A stretch of 64,000 nt of DNA. Source: Roseomonas indoligenes. Lineage in GTDB: Bacteria > Pseudomonadota > Alphaproteobacteria > Acetobacterales > Acetobacteraceae. The notes under the pieces are model-generated. The model had not been told where the DNA came from. It saw only the letters and a program-made list of their open reading frames with translations, and ran no database searches. Below are positions 50,048 to 58,705 of this stretch, one piece after another (the stretch's first letter is position 1; each line of letters begins with the position of its first letter). Position numbers and translations under genes: made by a program. Location: NCBI RefSeq assembly GCF_017813365.1, contig NZ_JAGIZA010000017.1:1-64000 (forward strand), written 5' to 3'.

Positions 50048-51210
50048 CCGGCATCGAGTCCATCGTCGTGAACGCCCAGATGCGGAACTGGGTCTTCGTG
50101 AAGGTCCTCACCGACCAGGATGGCCTCTATGGCTGGGGCGAGGCGACGCTGAACTGGAAGACCCGCGCCGTGACCGGCGCGGTGGAGGACCTGGCGCCGC
50201 TGCTGATCGGGCGCGACCCGCGCGACATCGCCCAGGCCTGCCGCGTCATGCAGAAGCAGAGCTACTACCGCCTTGGCATCATCGGGATGACGGCGATCAG
50301 CGGGATCGAGCACGCCCTGTGGGACATCGCGGGCAAGGCGCTCGGCGTGCCGGTCTGGCGCCTGCTCGGCGGCCGCGTGCGGGACAAGGTGCGGCTCTAT
50401 ACCCATCTCGGCCTTGGCGACATGAGCGCGGTCTACGAGACCTTCGATGCGGGGCAGCTGACGGAGCGCGCCCAGGCGGTCCTGGAGGCCGGCTACGACG
50501 CGCTGAAGGTCGTCTTCATCCCCTATGCCGGCGCGACCGCCTCGCCCGCCGCCCTCCGCCACGTGGAGCGGCTCGGCCGCGCCCTGCGCGACGCCGTGGG
50601 CGAGGATACGGAGGTGATGGTGGACTTCCACGGCCGCCCGGCCACCGTCTCCGCCTCGCTCGGCTTCATCCGTGCGCTGGAGCCGCTGGCCCCGATGTTC
50701 TGCGAGGAGCCCATCCAGCCCGGCGACACGGAGGGGCTGGTCCAGATCGTCGCCGCGTCCCGGAGCCCGATCGCCACCGGCGAGCGCCTGGTCGGGGTGC
50801 GCGAATTTGCGGACCTGCTGCAGCGCCGGGCCGCGCATATCCTCCAGCCCGACCTGAACCACTGCGGCGGCCTGCTGGAGGCGCAGAAGATCGCCGCCTT
50901 CGCCGAGGTGGCGCAGGTCGGCATCGCCCCGCACAACCCGAACGGCCCCCTCGCCGGGATCGCCGCGCTGCATTACGCCGTGGCGACGCCGAACTTCGTG
51001 ATCCAGGAGGCCATGCCCGGCTCGGTGCCCTGGTACCACGACGTGGTGCGCCAGCCCGTGCAGCGAGAGGGCGGCTTCTGGCCCGTGCCGGATCTGCCCG
51101 GCTTCGGCGTGGAGGTCGATGAGAAGGAGGCCGCGAAGCACCCCTTCCAGCAGGAGGTGCTGCACGCGCAGAACGCCCTGCTGGAGGACGGCACGGTGGT
51201 GGACTGGTGA
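50038..51210 (+). CDS. Galactonate-dehydratase-like enolase-superfamily enzyme
   Basis: 390 residues. Motifs follow the DgoD/ManD group: MVDFHGRPAT (Asp metal ligand with nearby His), FCEEPIQPGD, IATGERL and GIAPHNPNGPLAG with the catalytic His. Such enzymes dehydrate aldonic acids to 2-keto-3-deoxy acids, though many relatives have other substrates. The start is the second ATG of a 14-bp tandem duplication. It is divergent from a Bug gene and overlaps the next gene by 4 bases (GTGA). Confidence 0.88.
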   Translation: MKITGIESIVVNAQMRNWVFVKVLTDQDGLYGWGEATLNWKTRAVTGAVEDLAPLLIGRDPRDIAQACRVMQKQSYYRLGIIGMTAISGIEHALWDIAGKALGVPVWRLLGGRVRDKVRLYTHLGLGDMSAVYETFDAGQLTERAQAVLEAGYDALKVVFIPYAGATASPAALRHVERLGRALRDAVGEDTEVMVDFHGRPATVSASLGFIRALEPLAPMFCEEPIQPGDTEGLVQIVAASRSPIATGERLVGVREFADLLQRRAAHILQPDLNHCGGLLEAQKIAAFAEVAQVGIAPHNPNGPLAGIAALHYAVATPNFVIQEAMPGSVPWYHDVVRQPVQREGGFWPVPDLPGFGVEVDEKEAAKHPFQQEVLHAQNALLEDGTVVDW

Positions 51211-52010
51211 GCGGCCGCATGACCGACGAGAGCCGCGTGACGCTGGCCGTGGACGCGCGCGGCATCGCCACGCTGACGCTGAACCGCCCGCAGATCGGCA
51301 ACGCCTATGATGGCGCGCTGCTGGAACGCTTCTCCGCCCTGCTGGAGGAACTGTCGGCTCGGCCGGGTCTCCGCGCCCTCGTCATCCGCGGGGCGGGCCG
51401 GCACTTCCAGTGCGGCGCGGATATCGGCTGGATGGAGGAGGTGGCGCGCGGTCCGGCCGAGGCGGCGCGTCAGGCTTCCCTGGCCAGCGTCACCGCCTTC
51501 CGCCGCCTGAACGAGTTCCCGCTGCCCTGTGTCGCCCTGGTGCAGGGCGCGTGCTTCGGCGGCGGCTGCGGGCTTCTCTGCTGCGTCGATATTGCCCTTG
51601 CCGTCCCCGAGGCGGTGTTTGGGCTTACCGAGGTGCGGGTCGGCGTCGCCCCCACGCCGATCTCGACCCATCTCGTCCAGGCCCTCGGCCTGCGCCAGGC
51701 GCGCCGCTACGCCCTGACCGGCGAGCGCTTCGACGCCGCGACGGCGATGGGGATCGGGCTGATCCACGAGGTGGTCCCGGCCCCCGCCATCGAGGAACGG
51801 CTGGAGGCTCTTCTGTTGGAGATCCTGGCTGCGGCCCCGCAGGCCACAGCGGTCACGAAGCACTCCCTCCTGCGCGCCAACCGGCTTCTTCTGACCGACG
51901 ACGAAAGCCGCGCCCTGACCGAGGAATCCTGGATCCAGCGCTCGAGCGAGGAGGGGAGGGAGGGGCTGCAAGCCTATCGGCAGAAGCGTCGCCCGTCCTG
52001 GCAGGTCTGA
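51207..52010 (+). CDS. Enoyl-CoA hydratase/isomerase family protein (methylglutaconyl-CoA-hydratase-like)
   Basis: 267 residues from the overlapping GTG, or 263 from the ATG at 51219. Crotonase fold: GAGRHFQCGADIGWM (oxyanion), GACFGGGCGLLCCVDIALA, then FGLTEVRVGVAPTPIS. The first catalytic Glu of classical hydratases is Gly here (GGGCGL), while the second (LTEVRVG) is kept, the pattern of LiuC-type 3-methylglutaconyl-CoA hydratases as I recall them. Coupling to a sugar-acid dehydratase gene is odd. It may act on a branched CoA ester. Confidence 0.87.
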   Translation: MSGRMTDESRVTLAVDARGIATLTLNRPQIGNAYDGALLERFSALLEELSARPGLRALVIRGAGRHFQCGADIGWMEEVARGPAEAARQASLASVTAFRRLNEFPLPCVALVQGACFGGGCGLLCCVDIALAVPEAVFGLTEVRVGVAPTPISTHLVQALGLRQARRYALTGERFDAATAMGIGLIHEVVPAPAIEERLEALLLEILAAAPQATAVTKHSLLRANRLLLTDDESRALTEESWIQRSSEEGREGLQAYRQKRRPSWQV

Positions 52011-52200
52011 GCGCCCGGTCCGGGCCGATGCGCCTGCCCGGCCCGAAGCTCCCGGGCACGCATCCAGGAGAGATCGGCATCCTTCTGCGGAGACTGAAGC
52101 GCGCCCGGGTTGCGGGGGCTAGACTTGCCGCTGCCGTCCTCCGCTCGAAGCAAGGGGAGGTGCCGCCCAGGCGGCGTGCAGGCATGGGAGAGGAACGGGC

Positions 52201-53283
52201 ATGACAGCACCGGACGAGGGCGTCCCCCTGCAGGATCCTGTGGCGCTCGCGCGCGAGGCGCGCCGGCTGCTGGAGGCGGCAGGCCTCTCGGCCGAGATGG
52301 CGGAGGACGTGGCGGCGGTGCTGCTGGAAGCGGACCTGCTGGGCCACCGGACCCACGGCCTCTCCATGCTGCCAAACTACCTGGAGCGGTTGGAGCGCGG
52401 GGCCATGGCGAAGGCCGGCGAGGTGGAGGTGACCGTCGATGCCGGCGCCACCTTCGCCTGGCGCGCCCACCGCCTGGCGGGCGCCTGGGTGATGCGCCGT
52501 GCCGTGCGGCAGGTGCTGGCGCGCGTCGCGGAGCACCCGGTCGTCACGGCCACCATCGCCGATTGCTCCCATATCGGCGCGCTGCAGGTCTATCTGCGCT
52601 CGATGACGGATGCGGGGCTCTTCGTCACCCTCGCGACGACCGATCCCGGCATCGCCTCCGTCGCGCCCTTCGGAGGGGCGGATCCTGTCCTCACCTCCAA
52701 CCCTGTCGCCTATGGCATTCCGACGCTGGACGATCCGATCCTGGTGGATGCCAGCACCTCCGTCGTCTCCAACGGCGCCATCGCGGGCTATGCCGCGCGC
52801 GGGGAGCGGACGCCCGGCGCCTGGCTTGTGGACGGGCAGGGAGGGCCGAGCGACGATCCCGCCGTGCTGTCGGCGGACCCGCCGGGCACCATCGCGCTGC
52901 TGGGCGGCCAGGAATTCGGCTACAAGGGCTTCGGCTTCAGCCTCATGGTGGAGGCTCTGAGCCTCGGCATGTCCGGGCACGGGCGCAGCACCGGCGCCCC
53001 GCGGGGCGGGCAGGGCGTGTTCCTGCAGGCGATCGACCCCGCGGGCTTCGCCGGCCGTGATGCCTTCCTGCGCGAGACCACGGCCCTCTCCCGCCGCTGC
53101 CGCGAGAGCCGCCCGCGCGAGGGCGGCCCGCCCGTGCGCCTGCCCGGCCAGCGCGCCCTGGCCAATCGCGACCGCAACTTGGCCGAGGGCCTGCCCTATC
53201 CCGCCGCGACCCTCGCGGCGATCCGGGACTGGGCTTCGCGCCTTCGCGTTGAGATGGGCGAGATCCGGAAAAGCCTGGCCTGA
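52201..53283 (+). CDS. Ldh/malate dehydrogenase-like family oxidoreductase (second copy)
   Basis: 360 residues. GHRTHGLSMLPNYLERL (here Thr-His in place of Ser-His), ATIADCSHIGALQVYL, VAPFGGADPVLTSNPVAYGIPT and GYKGFGFSLMVEALSLG mark the family. It is only distantly similar to the copy at 44818. A 190-bp gap separates it from the hydratase, so it may have its own promoter. The gap contains no other gene. Confidence 0.89.
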   Translation: MTAPDEGVPLQDPVALAREARRLLEAAGLSAEMAEDVAAVLLEADLLGHRTHGLSMLPNYLERLERGAMAKAGEVEVTVDAGATFAWRAHRLAGAWVMRRAVRQVLARVAEHPVVTATIADCSHIGALQVYLRSMTDAGLFVTLATTDPGIASVAPFGGADPVLTSNPVAYGIPTLDDPILVDASTSVVSNGAIAGYAARGERTPGAWLVDGQGGPSDDPAVLSADPPGTIALLGGQEFGYKGFGFSLMVEALSLGMSGHGRSTGAPRGGQGVFLQAIDPAGFAGRDAFLRETTALSRRCRESRPREGGPPVRLPGQRALANRDRNLAEGLPYPAATLAAIRDWASRLRVEMGEIRKSLA

Positions 53284-53299
53284 GCGCGCGACGCGACGA

Positions 53300-53317
53300 C
53301 CCCGGGAGGCCCCGGGG
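53300..53317. terminator. Hairpin after the second Ldh-type gene
   Basis: CCCCGG (53300-53305) and CCGGGG (53312-53317) flank a six-base loop, 17 bp after the stop and before the convergent LysR gene. No T-run. Confidence 0.3.
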
Positions 53318-53442
53318 CAGCCGCGCCGGATACCGGAACGCCAGTTGCGGGAAACCGGCCGAACCGGGTGAACCGATCACCCGTTCCCTCACGCGGCAGA
53401 GCGGATGGCGTGCTCCACGCGTTTCCTGATCCCCAATTCGGG

Positions 53443-54405
53443 TTAGGCGCCCAGGCGCCTCGCCCTCCACTCCTCCGTCTCTGCCAGATCCGCGAGCATG
53501 GTCACGGCCAGGCGGGCAACAGCCATCGTGGCCCGCGATGAAGGCCGGCTCAGCGGCGTCGCCAGGGATACTGTCCGCTGGAAGCCCGGCTCGACGATCC
53601 GGAAGGTATGGAGCTCCGGCAGGCCGGCACCGTTCGGTGGCGCCGCGAAGTGACGGGCGGCGAGCGAGCAGATGGTCGAGCCATGGCCCCGTCGCACCAG
53701 CTCGAAGATCTGCGGCGAGGCGTCGATCTCGATCGCGATGTCGAGCGGGACGCCATGGTGGCGCGCCGTGGATTCGACCAGGCTTCGAAGCCCATGCTCC
53801 GGACCTGGCATGACCAGCCGCAGGTGACGCAGCGCCGCCATTGGCATCTCGCCGCGCCCGTTCAGGAAGGGGTAGAGCAGCGACGGGTCGTAGGTCCCGA
53901 GATAGAGATCCTCCTCAAGGATCGGCTGCACGGAGGCACCGCTATCCTCCGGCGCGCTGTTCCCGAACAGAAGGGTTGCATCGAGCGTTCCCTCGTGCAG
54001 CCAGCGCGTCAGATAGCCCGACATGCTCTCCACAATCCGGAGCCGGACGGCCGGCAGCTCGCGAAGGCATGTTTCGATCAGCCGAACGCTGAGGATGCCG
54101 ACCAGCGAGCCGGGGATGCCCAGCCGCACCACGCCGGAGGGCGGCTTGTCCTGCCCGAGGATGCTGGCCTTGGCATCCTCGGCCTGCTTCAGGATGGCAT
54201 AGGAATGCACCAGGAACTCGCGGGCCTGATCGGTCAGCGTCAGCCCGCGGGCCCAGCGCACGAACAGGGTGGTCCCGAGTTCATCCTCGAGACTTTTCAG
54301 CCGCGCGCTGAGCGCGGGCGGGCTGCTGTTGAGGGTCTTCGCCGCCGCCATCAGGGAGCCGGCTTCGGCGATGGCGACGAAGGCACGGAGATCCCGAAGG
54401 TCCAT
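53443..54405 (-). CDS. LysR-family transcriptional regulator
   Basis: 320 residues. HTH: LRDLRAFVAIAEAGSLMAAAKTLNSSPPALSARLKSLEDELGTTLFVRWARGLTL in pieces across residues 3-58. Effector domain: GVVRLGIPGSLVGILSVRLIE, ESMSGYLTRWLHEGTLDATLLF. It is the last gene on the minus strand after the CoA-transferase (85-bp gap) and probably regulates the TRAP/CoA-transferase module. Confidence 0.92.
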   Translation of the reverse strand: MDLRDLRAFVAIAEAGSLMAAAKTLNSSPPALSARLKSLEDELGTTLFVRWARGLTLTDQAREFLVHSYAILKQAEDAKASILGQDKPPSGVVRLGIPGSLVGILSVRLIETCLRELPAVRLRIVESMSGYLTRWLHEGTLDATLLFGNSAPEDSGASVQPILEEDLYLGTYDPSLLYPFLNGRGEMPMAALRHLRLVMPGPEHGLRSLVESTARHHGVPLDIAIEIDASPQIFELVRRGHGSTICSLAARHFAAPPNGAGLPELHTFRIVEPGFQRTVSLATPLSRPSSRATMAVARLAVTMLADLAETEEWRARRLGA

Positions 54406-54490
54406 GGTCCTGCCGAGGTGAAGGGACGCCTTTGTCCCTCCATCCCGTCATTCCCTCAAGCCTTGTGGTCCCGGCCGCCAAACGACCCGT

Positions 54491-55693
54491 CTAATCCTCT
54501 CCGGGCGCGAGGCGAGCGCTCTCCATGCCCAGCTCGCGGCGCAACTCCTCGGTGTGCTCGCCCACGGCCGGGGCCGCGCGGCGCAGGGGGGAGGGTGTGG
54601 CGGAGAAACGCGGGATGACGTTGTGCATGGGGATCGCGCCCATGTCCCGATCGGCCACCTCGATGATGGCCTCGCGCCCCTGCACATAGGGGTGGTCGAG
54701 CAACTCGGCGACCGAATGGACCGGCCCCACCGTCACGCCCGCCGCATCGAACAGCGCCAGGTTCTCCGCCTGGCCACGCGCTGCGACGAAGGCGCCGATG
54801 ATGGCATCCAGCTCGTCGCGGTTCGCGACCCGCGCCGCATTGTCCAGGAAGCGCGGATCGGTCTTCAGTTCCGGCCGCCCGATCGTGTCGAAGATGCGCT
54901 CCGCCATGGACTGCATGGAGCCGGAGAGGGCGACATAGGCGCCGTCGGCACAGGCATAGACGTTGCGCGGCGCCGTATGGGAGGACTGGTTGCCCGACCG
55001 CATGGTCGGCTTGCCGGTCAGCCGCACATGCGCCGCCTCGGCCCCGACCATCGCGTGGATCGGCTCGAAAAGCGAGAGGTCGATCACCTGCCCCGGGGCC
55101 GTGCCCTGCTCCACGGCGCGAAGTGCCGCCAGGATGGCGGAGGCGCCATAGAGGCCGGCGACCATATCGGCCATGGCCAGCGGCGGAAGGGTCGGCGGCT
55201 TGTCCGGGTGGCCGTTCATGAAGGCCCAGCCGGACATGGCCTCCACCAGCGTCCCGAAGCCCGGCCGCAGCCGCCAGGGACCGGTCTGCCCCCAACCGGA
55301 GATGCGGAGGATGATCAGGCCGGGGTTCCGCCCGTGCAGAACCTCCGGCCCCAGTCCCCAGCGCTCCATCGTGCCCGGCAGGAAGTTCTCGACAAGGACC
55401 TGGCTGCTGTCGATCAGGCGAAGCAGCAGCTCGCGTCCCTCGGCCTCATGGATGTCCAGCGCCACGCTGCGCTTGTTCCGGGAATAGACCTTCCAGAAGA
55501 CCTCGATGCCCTCGACGCGCCAGCTCCGCAGGTCGTCGCCCTTGCCGGGACGCTCGATCTTGATGACGTCGCCGCCATAGTCGGCGAGCACGTGCGTCGT
55601 CATGTTGCCCGCCACGAGGCGCGACATGTCGAGGATACGCACCCCGTTGAGCGGCCCCCGGCCGTCCGGCGCGAACTGCACCACTCCTGCCAT
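54491..55693 (-). CDS. CaiB/BaiF (class III) CoA-transferase
   Basis: 400 residues. GVRILDMSRLVAGNM, YSRNKRSVALDI and GWGQTGPWRLRPGFGTLVEAMSG are seen. The canonical catalytic Asp site (PGYD) is PGFG, as in the paralogue at 15933; Glu in LVEAMSG is the nearest carboxylate. It starts 10 bp after the alcohol dehydrogenase stop. With the TRAP transporter and CitE-like lyase of this module it could activate an imported hydroxydicarboxylate to a CoA ester for cleavage. Confidence 0.9.
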   Translation of the reverse strand: MAGVVQFAPDGRGPLNGVRILDMSRLVAGNMTTHVLADYGGDVIKIERPGKGDDLRSWRVEGIEVFWKVYSRNKRSVALDIHEAEGRELLLRLIDSSQVLVENFLPGTMERWGLGPEVLHGRNPGLIILRISGWGQTGPWRLRPGFGTLVEAMSGWAFMNGHPDKPPTLPPLAMADMVAGLYGASAILAALRAVEQGTAPGQVIDLSLFEPIHAMVGAEAAHVRLTGKPTMRSGNQSSHTAPRNVYACADGAYVALSGSMQSMAERIFDTIGRPELKTDPRFLDNAARVANRDELDAIIGAFVAARGQAENLALFDAAGVTVGPVHSVAELLDHPYVQGREAIIEVADRDMGAIPMHNVIPRFSATPSPLRRAAPAVGEHTEELRRELGMESARLAPGED

Positions 55694-55703
55694 GCGCCTC
55701 GCC

Positions 55704-56825
55704 TCAGCCCATCACGATCAAGGGCTTGATCTCCTCAAGCCGGTGCATGCGTTCCAGGGCCGTGTTGACCTCGTCCAGTGTGTAGCGGCCGGTGATCATT
55801 CGCTCGAAGGGGATGCGGTCGACATGCGCCGAGGCGAATTGCAGCGCCTTCCAGTAGGATTTCGCATCGCCCGAGAAGGAGCCGGTGATGCGGATGTTCT
55901 TCTTGACGATGGTGGAAGGACTGAAGGTGGTCGTCCCGGCCCCCAGCTGCCCGACGGTGACATAGCGCCCGCCCTTCCTGACGAGATCGATTCCCTCGCC
56001 GAAGGCATCGGGATGGCCGGTGAACTCCATCACCACGTCCGGCCCGCGCCCGTCCGTCAGCGCCCGGATCTCGGCCGCGCGCTCCGCGTGGGTGCTGCCC
56101 TGGATACTGAAGGTATGGGTGGCACCGAACTCCCTCGCCAAGGCCAGCCGGTCGTCGGGCGCGCCGATCACGCTGACGCTGCGTGCCCCCGCCACGCGGG
56201 CCACCGCGGCCGCCAGGATACCCAACGGCCCGGCGCCCTGGATGGCGACATGCTCCGAGGGATCGATGCCGCCCAGGTTGTCGAAGGCGTTCATCACCGA
56301 GCGGAAGGCGCAGCTGCACAGGCTGGCGACGGCGTCGCTCAGGTTGTCGGGAACGCGGATGCGGCCGGATTCCGGCAGCACATAGCCGTACTCCGAGAAC
56401 CCGCCGAGCAGGTAGGGCGGCTTCTCGATGTTCTCGTACATATAGGCGCGGCGGTTCTCGCAAAGCGTCGGCTGCCGCGCCACGGTGCACCAGTAGCAGC
56501 TGCCGCAGGCCGTGTGCGTCCACAGGATGCGGTCGCCGATCGAGAGCGGCTGGCCCACGCTGTCGCGGTCTGCCCCGCTGCCGATGGCGACGATCCGGCC
56601 GACCATCTCATGCCCGAGGATGACCGGCAGATCGACGGCCAGCGAGAGATTGCCGCGGGAGAGGTGCACGTCCGTGCCGCAGATGGAGCAGGCGGTGGTG
56701 CGCACGATCAGCGCACCAGGTTCCGGCCCGCGGGGGACCGGCACGCATTCGATCTTCACCGGCCTCCCCATCTGCCGGACCACGGCCGCGCGGGAGAACT
56801 CGGGAAGGGTGGTGTCGCCGTTCAT
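55704..56825 (-). CDS. Zinc-dependent medium-chain alcohol dehydrogenase
   Basis: 373 residues from the ATG at 56825; the frame runs further upstream inside the permease gene. Catalytic zinc: CSICGTDVH and GHEMVG; structural zinc: CGSCYWCTVARQPTLC, four cysteines. NAD-binding GAGPLGILAAAVARVAGA. It oxidises a secondary alcohol or polyol-like group. It follows the TRAP large permease by 20 bp and precedes the CoA-transferase, so the imported substrate probably carries a hydroxyl. Confidence 0.92.
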   Translation of the reverse strand: MNGDTTLPEFSRAAVVRQMGRPVKIECVPVPRGPEPGALIVRTTACSICGTDVHLSRGNLSLAVDLPVILGHEMVGRIVAIGSGADRDSVGQPLSIGDRILWTHTACGSCYWCTVARQPTLCENRRAYMYENIEKPPYLLGGFSEYGYVLPESGRIRVPDNLSDAVASLCSCAFRSVMNAFDNLGGIDPSEHVAIQGAGPLGILAAAVARVAGARSVSVIGAPDDRLALAREFGATHTFSIQGSTHAERAAEIRALTDGRGPDVVMEFTGHPDAFGEGIDLVRKGGRYVTVGQLGAGTTTFSPSTIVKKNIRITGSFSGDAKSYWKALQFASAHVDRIPFERMITGRYTLDEVNTALERMHRLEEIKPLIVMG

Positions 56826-56845
56826 GGTGAATGTGTCCAGGCAGG

Positions 56846-58126
56846 TCAGAGATGACGGAACCAGAGAGTAGCGAAGGGCACGAAGGTGATGATGGCCTGT
56901 CCGATCAGCGCCGCGGCGAAGAACCAGCCGAGATAGGGCAGCATGTCGCCCAGCCGCACCTTCGCGGCCCGCGCGGCAACGTAGAGATTCGCCGCCATGG
57001 GCGGGGTGAGCAGCCCGATCTCGAGATTGGTGGCGATGATGATGCCGAAATGCACGGGGTCGATGCCGAAGCGCTCGGCCGCCGGCGCCAGCAGCGGGCC
57101 CATCAGCAGGATGGAGGCATTCGTCTCCATGAAGGTGCCCACCAGCAGCAGCACGACATTCACCGTAAGCAGGAAGGCGATGGGGCTCTCGATATAGGTC
57201 GCCAGCCACACCGCGATGTCCTGCGGCACTTGGTTCAGCACCATGGCGCGGTTGAAGACGCCGGTCATGGCGATGATGATGAGGATGCTGGATCCGGTGA
57301 CCGCCGCAGCGCGGAAGGAGCGCGCGAAGCCAGGCCCGTCGATCAGCCGCCGGGCCAGCGAGACGGCGATGGCATAGATGCAGCCGACCGCGGCGGCCTC
57401 GGTCGGCGTCATGATACCGCCGTAGATGCCGCCGAGGATCACGACGGGCAGGAGAACCGCCGAGAGCGAGTTCAGCAGGACGCGGGAAGGCGCCTGGCGC
57501 TCCAGCGGCCCCCCGTCCTGAACCCTCGCCTCCTGCCCGTTCTTCAGCAGCCGGCGCGACAGGACGGCGTGGACGACCAGGAACAGCACGGCCATGAGCA
57601 GCGCCGGCAGCATGGTCGCGGTGAAGAGCTGCGAGATGGAGACGCCGACGGTCGCGCCGTAGAGAATGAGCGGTATGGAGGGCGGCACCAGCACGCCGAG
57701 CAACCCGGCAGAGGAGGTGAGCGAGGCCGTATAGGCGGGCGGGTAGCCGCGCCTGGCCATCTCCGGGCTGACGATCCCGCCCACCGCGGCCACCGTCGCC
57801 ACGGAGGAGCCGGTGATCGCGCCCATCATGGCGGATGCGGCGACGGTGATGTAGCCGAAGGCCGCCCGGATGCGCCGCAGCGCCAGATCCGCCAGCGCGA
57901 TGAGCTCGGCGGCCATGCCGCTGCAGTTCATCAGCTCCCCAGTCAGCATGAAGAGCGGGATTGCCACCAGCGGGTAGCTGGAGATCTCCTCATAGGGGAT
58001 GTTGCTGAGCCCGGAGACGGAGACGCCGAAGCTGTCCATCTGCAGGAAGACGACGAGCCCGAAGGTGACGGCGAGCGGCGCCCCGAGGACGAGGAACAGG
58101 GCCATCAGCCCGAAGGTCAGCGCCAC
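56846..58126 (-). CDS. dctM: TRAP transporter large permease (DctM)
   Basis: 426 residues, highly hydrophobic, around a dozen membrane segments. LGAPLAVTFGLVVFLQM, IPLFMLTGELMNCSGMA, GAITGSSVATVAAVGGIVSPEM and GVLVPPSIPLILYGATVGVS are family landmarks. It catalyses sodium-driven uptake with DctQ and DctP. The start is a GTG overlapping the dctQ stop by 10 bases. Confidence 0.94.
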   Translation of the reverse strand: MALTFGLMALFLVLGAPLAVTFGLVVFLQMDSFGVSVSGLSNIPYEEISSYPLVAIPLFMLTGELMNCSGMAAELIALADLALRRIRAAFGYITVAASAMMGAITGSSVATVAAVGGIVSPEMARRGYPPAYTASLTSSAGLLGVLVPPSIPLILYGATVGVSISQLFTATMLPALLMAVLFLVVHAVLSRRLLKNGQEARVQDGGPLERQAPSRVLLNSLSAVLLPVVILGGIYGGIMTPTEAAAVGCIYAIAVSLARRLIDGPGFARSFRAAAVTGSSILIIIAMTGVFNRAMVLNQVPQDIAVWLATYIESPIAFLLTVNVVLLLVGTFMETNASILLMGPLLAPAAERFGIDPVHFGIIIATNLEIGLLTPPMAANLYVAARAAKVRLGDMLPYLGWFFAAALIGQAIITFVPFATLWFRHL

Positions 58127-58701
58127 GGGTCGAGCCCTCCGAGAGGCCGCCCGGCCAGGGCCCGCCAGATGTCCATGCCGGCATGGAAGGCCAGGAGCAC
58201 GGCGCCGAGGAGCATGAAGCCGGCGGGGACGGCGACCGGCGTGCCGAAGTCGATCAGCTTCTCACCGGAGCTGCGCGCGTAGTCGAACAGGTCCCAGGCC
58301 AATGCGATGAAGATCAGGCCGAAGGCGAGCGTCAGCAGCGCGGCAATGGCCTCCAGCCCGCGCCGCAGGGGCCCGGGCTGCAACATCTCGACGATATCGG
58401 CTGTCAGGTGGCGGCGGAGATGGCTGCAGAGGGCTCCACCCACGAAGGTGAGCGGCGCCATGGCCACCATGGCCCATTCCCCCGTGTCGCTGAAGGGAAG
58501 ATTGAAGCTGCGGATGACGACGGACAGGCCGACCGCAGCGATGGCGACCGCCATGGCCGCGATCACCACCACCACCTCCACGCGGGCCAGCGCACGCTCA
58601 CCGAGCATCACGCGATCGAGCAGGGATAGGCGGCCCGGCGAAACATCGGTGTCGGGCTGCAGGCCGGTGCCGATCACGGGCGACACCTCGTCCACCGCCA
58701 C
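58117..58701 (-). CDS. dctQ: TRAP transporter small permease (DctQ)
   Basis: 194 residues with four predicted membrane helices (VEVVVVIAAMAVAIAAVGLSVV; WAMVAMAPLTFVGGALCS; AIAALLTLAFGLIFIALAW; TPVAVPAGFMLLGAVLLAF). The start is one of several in-frame GTGs; 58701, seven bases after GGAG inside the dctP end, is preferred. It bridges the receptor and the large permease. Confidence 0.9.
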   Translation of the reverse strand: MAVDEVSPVIGTGLQPDTDVSPGRLSLLDRVMLGERALARVEVVVVIAAMAVAIAAVGLSVVIRSFNLPFSDTGEWAMVAMAPLTFVGGALCSHLRRHLTADIVEMLQPGPLRRGLEAIAALLTLAFGLIFIALAWDLFDYARSSGEKLIDFGTPVAVPAGFMLLGAVLLAFHAGMDIWRALAGRPLGGLDPWR

Positions 58702-58705
58702 CGCC

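Noticed and set aside
56831-58282. 483-codon plus-strand frame
   Set aside because: It is antisense to dctM and dctQ and is highly Asp/His/Arg/Gln-rich, a shadow of hydrophobic codons.
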